Assembly: GCA_900544365.1 (NCBI GenBank)
Contig: UQVF01000001.1
Location: 92,099-156,098 of the forward strand
Direction of reading: 5' to 3'
From: an uncultured Veillonella sp.
GTDB lineage: Bacteria > Bacillota > Negativicutes > Veillonellales > Veillonellaceae
DNA length: 64,000 nucleotides
The position numbers and the translations under genes were made by a program. Shown piece after piece: positions 60,739 to 64,000 of this stretch (its first letter is position 1; each line of letters starts with the position of its first letter). The notes below the pieces were generated by a model that saw nothing but the letters and a program-made list of their open reading frames with translations, made no database searches and was not told where the DNA came from.

Positions 60739-61307
60739 TGGATAAAGCGGCATTGCGCAAAACGTTTTTAGAACGTCGTCGCAGTGTACAAGTCCAAGAG
60801 GGTTCTATTTGGTCTCAACAATTAGCGAATCAGCTTTGGTCTATTCCTATAGTAGCTGATGCAGAGCATATCATGGCGTACTTAGCTATGCCAAGAGAAG
60901 CCAATCTAGATACGTTCATTACAGAAGCATTACAACAGGGTAAGTATGTATATGTGCCTGTGTGTGTGTCAAAAACAGATATGGTAGGAGTTCGAATAAA
61001 GAGTTTGGAGGACCTTAGTAGAGGAACATTAGGAATACGGATTCCAAAAGAACCTTACGCAATAGTAGAACCTCAAAAATTGGATTGTATTCTTGTTCCT
61101 GGCCTAGCTTTTGATAGAGTAGGCGGGCGTATGGGAATGGGAGCAGGATATTATGATCGATATTTACAGCAGATCGCTGTAGAAAAACGAATCGGTATAG
61201 CCTGGGATAACCAAGTTTCAAAAGAAATGTTACCCATGGCACCTCATGATGAGTGGATGCATAGGATTGTAACACCATCGGAGCATATCCACTGTTATAA
61301 AGGATAG
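60738..61307 (+). CDS. 5-formyltetrahydrofolate cyclo-ligase
   Basis: A 189-residue enzyme with an ATP-binding K-A-A-L-R start, Y-L-A-M-P-R-E-A-N near 49, P-G-L-A-F-D near 119 and the signature G-G-R-M-G-M-G-A-G-Y-Y-D-R-Y near 129-142. Turns the storage form 5-formyl-THF into methenyl-THF, linking with the one-carbon genes at 26.6 kb. Unusually it is wedged between yajC and secD, with a one-base overlap to yajC. Confidence 0.92.
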   Translation: MDKAALRKTFLERRRSVQVQEGSIWSQQLANQLWSIPIVADAEHIMAYLAMPREANLDTFITEALQQGKYVYVPVCVSKTDMVGVRIKSLEDLSRGTLGIRIPKEPYAIVEPQKLDCILVPGLAFDRVGGRMGMGAGYYDRYLQQIAVEKRIGIAWDNQVSKEMLPMAPHDEWMHRIVTPSEHIHCYKG

Positions 61308-61318
61308 GAGGGAATCCA

Positions 61319-62581
61319 TTGAACACAAAAGCAGCTTTGCGCTTTTTCGGCGTAGTAGCAGTGATTTTAGGGTTATTTATTTGGCTCATCGGACCACTTG
61401 CTAACTCCATTAAACAAGGGTTGGATTTACAAGGTGGTACGCACATTGTATTAGAGGCGCAGGATTCAGGCCCTAATGTGGTAACAGATGATGCGGTGGA
61501 ACGAGTTATTCAAATCTTGGGTCGTCGTATTAATGAAATGGGGTTAACAGAACCTATCATTCAACGAGAAGGTAAAAAACGTATTATTATTGAATTACCT
61601 GGTGAAAAAGATCCACAAAAAGCCATCGAAACAGTTGGTAAAACAGCGGTTCTTGAGTTCCGTGATGAAAATGGTAAAGTCCATTTAGATGGTAATGACT
61701 TAAAAGATGCGAAAGAACAATTAGAAGGTAAACAAGCCTCCGTTAATATCCAATTAACAGATGAAGGGGCGAAAAAATTTGGGGCTTTAACAACAGCCAA
61801 CATCGGTCGCCATATCGGTATTTACTTAGATGGTGAGCAATTGACAAATCCAGTGGTAAATGAGCCAATTACTGGTGGTAGTGCTCGTATTACAGGTAGT
61901 CGTGACCTAGAAGAAGCGAAAAGCTTAGCTATTTTGTTGCGCTCTGGTGCATTGCCTGTTAAAGTAGAAGTCATGGAAGTGCGTACAGTTGGCCCTACTT
62001 TGGGGCAAGACTCTAAAGACAAATCTGTCGTAGCTTTTGGCGTTGGTATTGCCTTGATCATTGCATTTATGCTTGTGTTATACAGATTATCAGGTTTCGT
62101 AGCGACGATTGCTTTATTAGTGTTCGTATTGATTTTGGTAGCGATTTTAGGACCGCATGCCTTGAATGCGACTATGACCTTGCCTGGTGTTGCTGGTATT
62201 ATCCTCAGTATGGGGGTGGCTGTAGATGCAAATATTCTAATCTTTGAACGGTTTAAAGAAGAAGTGGTAGAAGGTAAAACATTGCGCATGTCCATGGAAT
62301 CTGGTTTCCGTCGCGCCTTCGATACGATCTTTGATGCGAATACATCTGTTATGATTACAGCGGTTATCCTTATTGTTCTAGGCAGTGGTCCTGTAAAAGG
62401 TTTCGCTATCAACTTGGCATTAGGGGTTATTGTATCTATGTTTACAGCTGTATCCATGAGCCGTACCTTAATGCATATGCTTATTGCAGCGCAAATTACG
62501 AATCGTCCATTCTGGTATGGTTCTAATGTATCTCCATCTGTTACCATTGAAGCATTTAAGAAAGGAGATAAGAAAAAATGA
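61319..62581 (+). CDS. secD: Protein translocase subunit SecD
   Basis: A 420-residue membrane protein. An N-terminal span is followed by G-L-D-L-Q-G-G-T-H-I near 32-41, a large external P1 region, and five C-terminal spans with A-V-D-A-N-I-L-I-F-E-R near 300. Uses the proton gradient to pull proteins through SecYEG. The start is TTG with AGGAGGG 6 bases ahead. secF overlaps by four bases. Confidence 0.95.
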   Translation: MNTKAALRFFGVVAVILGLFIWLIGPLANSIKQGLDLQGGTHIVLEAQDSGPNVVTDDAVERVIQILGRRINEMGLTEPIIQREGKKRIIIELPGEKDPQKAIETVGKTAVLEFRDENGKVHLDGNDLKDAKEQLEGKQASVNIQLTDEGAKKFGALTTANIGRHIGIYLDGEQLTNPVVNEPITGGSARITGSRDLEEAKSLAILLRSGALPVKVEVMEVRTVGPTLGQDSKDKSVVAFGVGIALIIAFMLVLYRLSGFVATIALLVFVLILVAILGPHALNATMTLPGVAGIILSMGVAVDANILIFERFKEEVVEGKTLRMSMESGFRRAFDTIFDANTSVMITAVILIVLGSGPVKGFAINLALGVIVSMFTAVSMSRTLMHMLIAAQITNRPFWYGSNVSPSVTIEAFKKGDKKK

Positions 62582-63474
62582 CATTTGATGTAATAAAACG
62601 TCATCGTTGGTGGTTTAGTATCTCCTCCATTGCGGTTATTCTAAGTATCATTTCCATATTTATGTATGGATTTAACTTTGGTATCGACTTTACAGGAGGT
62701 ACCATTGTAGAAGTGGAATTTAATAAACCTGTGCAGGTATCTGCTGTACGGGAAAATTTGAAAGCTTTTGAGCTAGAGAATGCGGTTATCCAATTATCTG
62801 GTGCTGATGCAACGGAATCAGAGGGTAAGACAGTGATGATTCGTACTCGTAACCTAGAGGCCAGTGAAAGTCAAGCTGTAGTAGCTGCATTAAATAAAAA
62901 TCTGGCAGAAGGTACGGTGAAACGTATTGAATCTGTAGGGGCTGTCATTGGATCTGAAGTAACAGAGCATGCATTGACGAACTTGTTAATTGCTTTCGTA
63001 GCCTTAGCGTTGTATATTACGTATCGTTTTGAATATCGAGTTGCTTTGTCTTGTTTGGCGGCTATCTTCCATGACTTAATCATGGTGTTGGGGATATTCT
63101 CTTTCTTCCATTTAGAAATTGATTCCTCTTTCTTGGCGGCGATTTTGACAGTTATCGGTTACTCTATGAATGAATCCGTCGTAATTTTTGACCGCATTCG
63201 TGAAAATACGCATACTCATAAGCGTACAGATACATTTGCAGATCTTGCGAATGCAAGTATCCATCAAAGTATCCATCGTTCTTGTTATACATTGTCTACA
63301 GTATTGTTTGCATGTTGTTCCTTATACTTCTTTGGTGGGGATACTACAAAGAACTTTGCTTTATGTATGATTATCGGATTCGTAAGCGGTGCATACTCCT
63401 CTATTTGCGTCGCTACATCTCTATGGGCGATTTGGAAATCGAATAACAAAAAAGATGCACGAAATCGTCTCTAA
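62578..63474 (+). CDS. secF: Protein translocase subunit SecF
   Basis: A 298-residue partner of SecD: F-G-I-D-F-T-G-G-T near 34-42, G-Y-S-M-N-E-S-V-V-I-F-D-R-I-R-E-N near 194-210, six membrane spans. The ribosome site is AAAGGAGA inside secD. No terminator of its own is needed since palindromic element E (63517) follows. Confidence 0.95.
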   Translation: MTFDVIKRHRWWFSISSIAVILSIISIFMYGFNFGIDFTGGTIVEVEFNKPVQVSAVRENLKAFELENAVIQLSGADATESEGKTVMIRTRNLEASESQAVVAALNKNLAEGTVKRIESVGAVIGSEVTEHALTNLLIAFVALALYITYRFEYRVALSCLAAIFHDLIMVLGIFSFFHLEIDSSFLAAILTVIGYSMNESVVIFDRIRENTHTHKRTDTFADLANASIHQSIHRSCYTLSTVLFACCSLYFFGGDTTKNFALCMIIGFVSGAYSSICVATSLWAIWKSNNKKDARNRL

Positions 63475-63516
63475 TGATGCTATTCTGTTTTACATCGGTG
63501 TTTAACTGGTGAAAGG

Positions 63517-63586
63517 GAAACGAGCAACATATTCCTTCTCAAGCTGTACAGTGGTTATGCTTGTTCAGGAACATGTTGCTCGTTTC
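63517..63586. repeat. Palindromic element, copy E
   Basis: Arms GAAACGAGCAACATATTCCT (63517-63536) and 63567-63586 enclose TCTCAAGCTGTACAGTGGTT...GCTTGTTC. The arms match copy C at 4316, 59 kb away; the loop belongs to the same family. It lies just past secF and could end that operon. Confidence 0.7.
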
Positions 63587-63679
63587 TGCGTTTTGACATT
63601 TAGATAGAAAGGACGTCGAAAAACATTCTATGCAGAGATGGCGTTCCTTGGAGAGTACTATTGGAAACGTATTATATGC

Positions 63680-63712
63680 CTTCTCAAGCTGTACAGTGGT
63701 TATGCTTGTTTA
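63680..63712. repeat. Loop-only partial copy F of the palindromic element
   Basis: About 31 bases from CCTTCTCAAGC to GGTTATGCTTGTT repeat the loop of copy E exactly, but the flanking arms do not pair as in the full element. Confidence 0.6.
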
Positions 63713-63731
63713 AAAAATATTAGGAAAGGGG

Positions 63732-63760
63732 TTGCAATTTATTTAGAAATGTCATATAAT
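63732..63760 (+). promoter_or_regulatory. rRNA operon promoter P1
   Basis: TTGCAA, 17 bases, TATAAT; strong match. It is followed at once by a terminator-like hairpin (63767-63787). Confidence 0.7.
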
Positions 63761-63766
63761 ACATTC

Positions 63767-63800
63767 AGTGCTTGAGACACAAGCACTTTTAATTTTTCTT
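63767..63800 (+). terminator. Terminator-like hairpin at the P1 start site
   Basis: AGTGCTTG / CAAGCACT, a perfect 8-bp stem with a 5-base loop, followed by TTTTAATTTTTCTT. It begins about at the first transcribed base. Confidence 0.6.
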
Positions 63801-63843
63801 AATCCTTAGAGGATAAGAAAGTTAAAAAAGATTAAAATAACTG

Positions 63844-63875
63844 TTGACACAAACTTGTGAATCTGTTATTATAAT
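63844..63875 (+). promoter_or_regulatory. rRNA operon promoter P2
   Basis: TTGACA (63844-63849) with TATTAT at 17 bases spacing (63867-63872); a perfect TATAAT lies three bases further on. Confidence 0.65.
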
Positions 63876-63883
63876 CTAGTCGC

Positions 63884-64000
63884 CACAACACACGTTGTGA
63901 ACGGCTAAGTTGATCTTTGAAAACTGAACAATGTAAGGTAATTACTTCGAAAGAAGTAAACATAAGCCAGAGTGCGGGTTTCACAAAGTTGAAACCAACC
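63884..64000 (+). other. rRNA operon leader (boxB-like hairpin and boxA), 16S gene beyond the edge
   Basis: CACAAC-ACAC-GTTGTG (63884-63899) is a boxB-like stem-loop, and TGATCTTTGAAAACTGAACA (63911-63930) fits the boxA of Gram-positive rRNA antitermination sites. The rest runs into the usual pre-16S region; the 16S sequence itself does not start before position 64000. Confidence 0.75.

Overview
The window looks like chromosome from a low-GC, anaerobic, Firmicutes-type bacterium. The best fit I can offer is a Negativicutes member close to Veillonella. The hints are Firmicutes-style gene order (ylxM-ffh-rpsP-khpA-ylqD-rimM; ruvCAB-spoIID-queA-tgt-yajC-secDF), strong AGGAGG ribosome sites, many extended -10 promoters, acetate kinase, a HydE hydrogenase maturase, formyl-THF synthetase and a siroheme reductase. 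The genus is inference; the 16S gene starts just past the right edge and only its leader is present.

Layout. 0-3.7 kb: a six-fold HTH protein, a site-2-protease-like protein that has lost its catalytic residues, a secreted DUF4198 protein and a PnuC transporter. 2.6-13.6 kb: an accessory island. An AT-rich SIR2-HerA pair is followed by a type III restriction-modification pair (mod-res). On both sides lie copies of one compound module: a palindromic hairpin element followed by a tiny type I toxin cassette. A third, decayed module lies further left, and a broken Fic-like gene lies on the right. 13.9-23 kb: methyltransferase, truncated DnaA-like ATPase, siroheme nitrite/sulfite reductase, PepSY protein, crotonase, GMP reductase, ThiT, MobA-MobB fusion and MoeA. 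23-33.3 kb: two paralogous dicarboxylate/amino-acid symporters that share a promoter plus leader hairpin, then an operon of fhs, fchA, a large BTAD-type regulator and an Na+/H+-antiporter-family transporter.

33.7-37.4 kb: tRNA-Lys, then rpmG-secE-nusG-rplK-rplA-rplJ-rplL with r-protein leaders; rpoB does not follow. 37.7-45.8 kb: yaaA, hydE, beta-carbonic anhydrase, tRNA-Ser, a small Cys-containing protein, a YigZ protein, copA with a palindromic operator candidate, a small Cys/His protein and a MerR regulator. 46-53.6 kb: the ylxM-ffh-rpsP-khpA-ylqD-rimM operon (ends without trmD/rplS), tmcAL, a lipoprotein, ackA and a membrane protein. 53.9-63.5 kb: radC, ruvCAB, spoIID, queA, tgt, yajC, a 5-formyl-THF cyclo-ligase, secD and secF. 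63.5-64 kb: further hairpin-element copies and the tandem promoters, boxB and boxA of an rRNA operon.

How the genes work together. The fhs/fchA pair would channel formimino groups into one-carbon metabolism and ATP, with the linked transporter feeding it and the BTAD protein sensing it. MobAB/MoeA would finish the molybdenum cofactor used by anaerobic reductases. Acetate kinase supplies fermentation ATP. The 2.6-13.6 kb island is the part most unlike ordinary chromosome. Its repeated, structure-conserving palindromes coupled to type I toxins are the best candidate in the window for something not well described.
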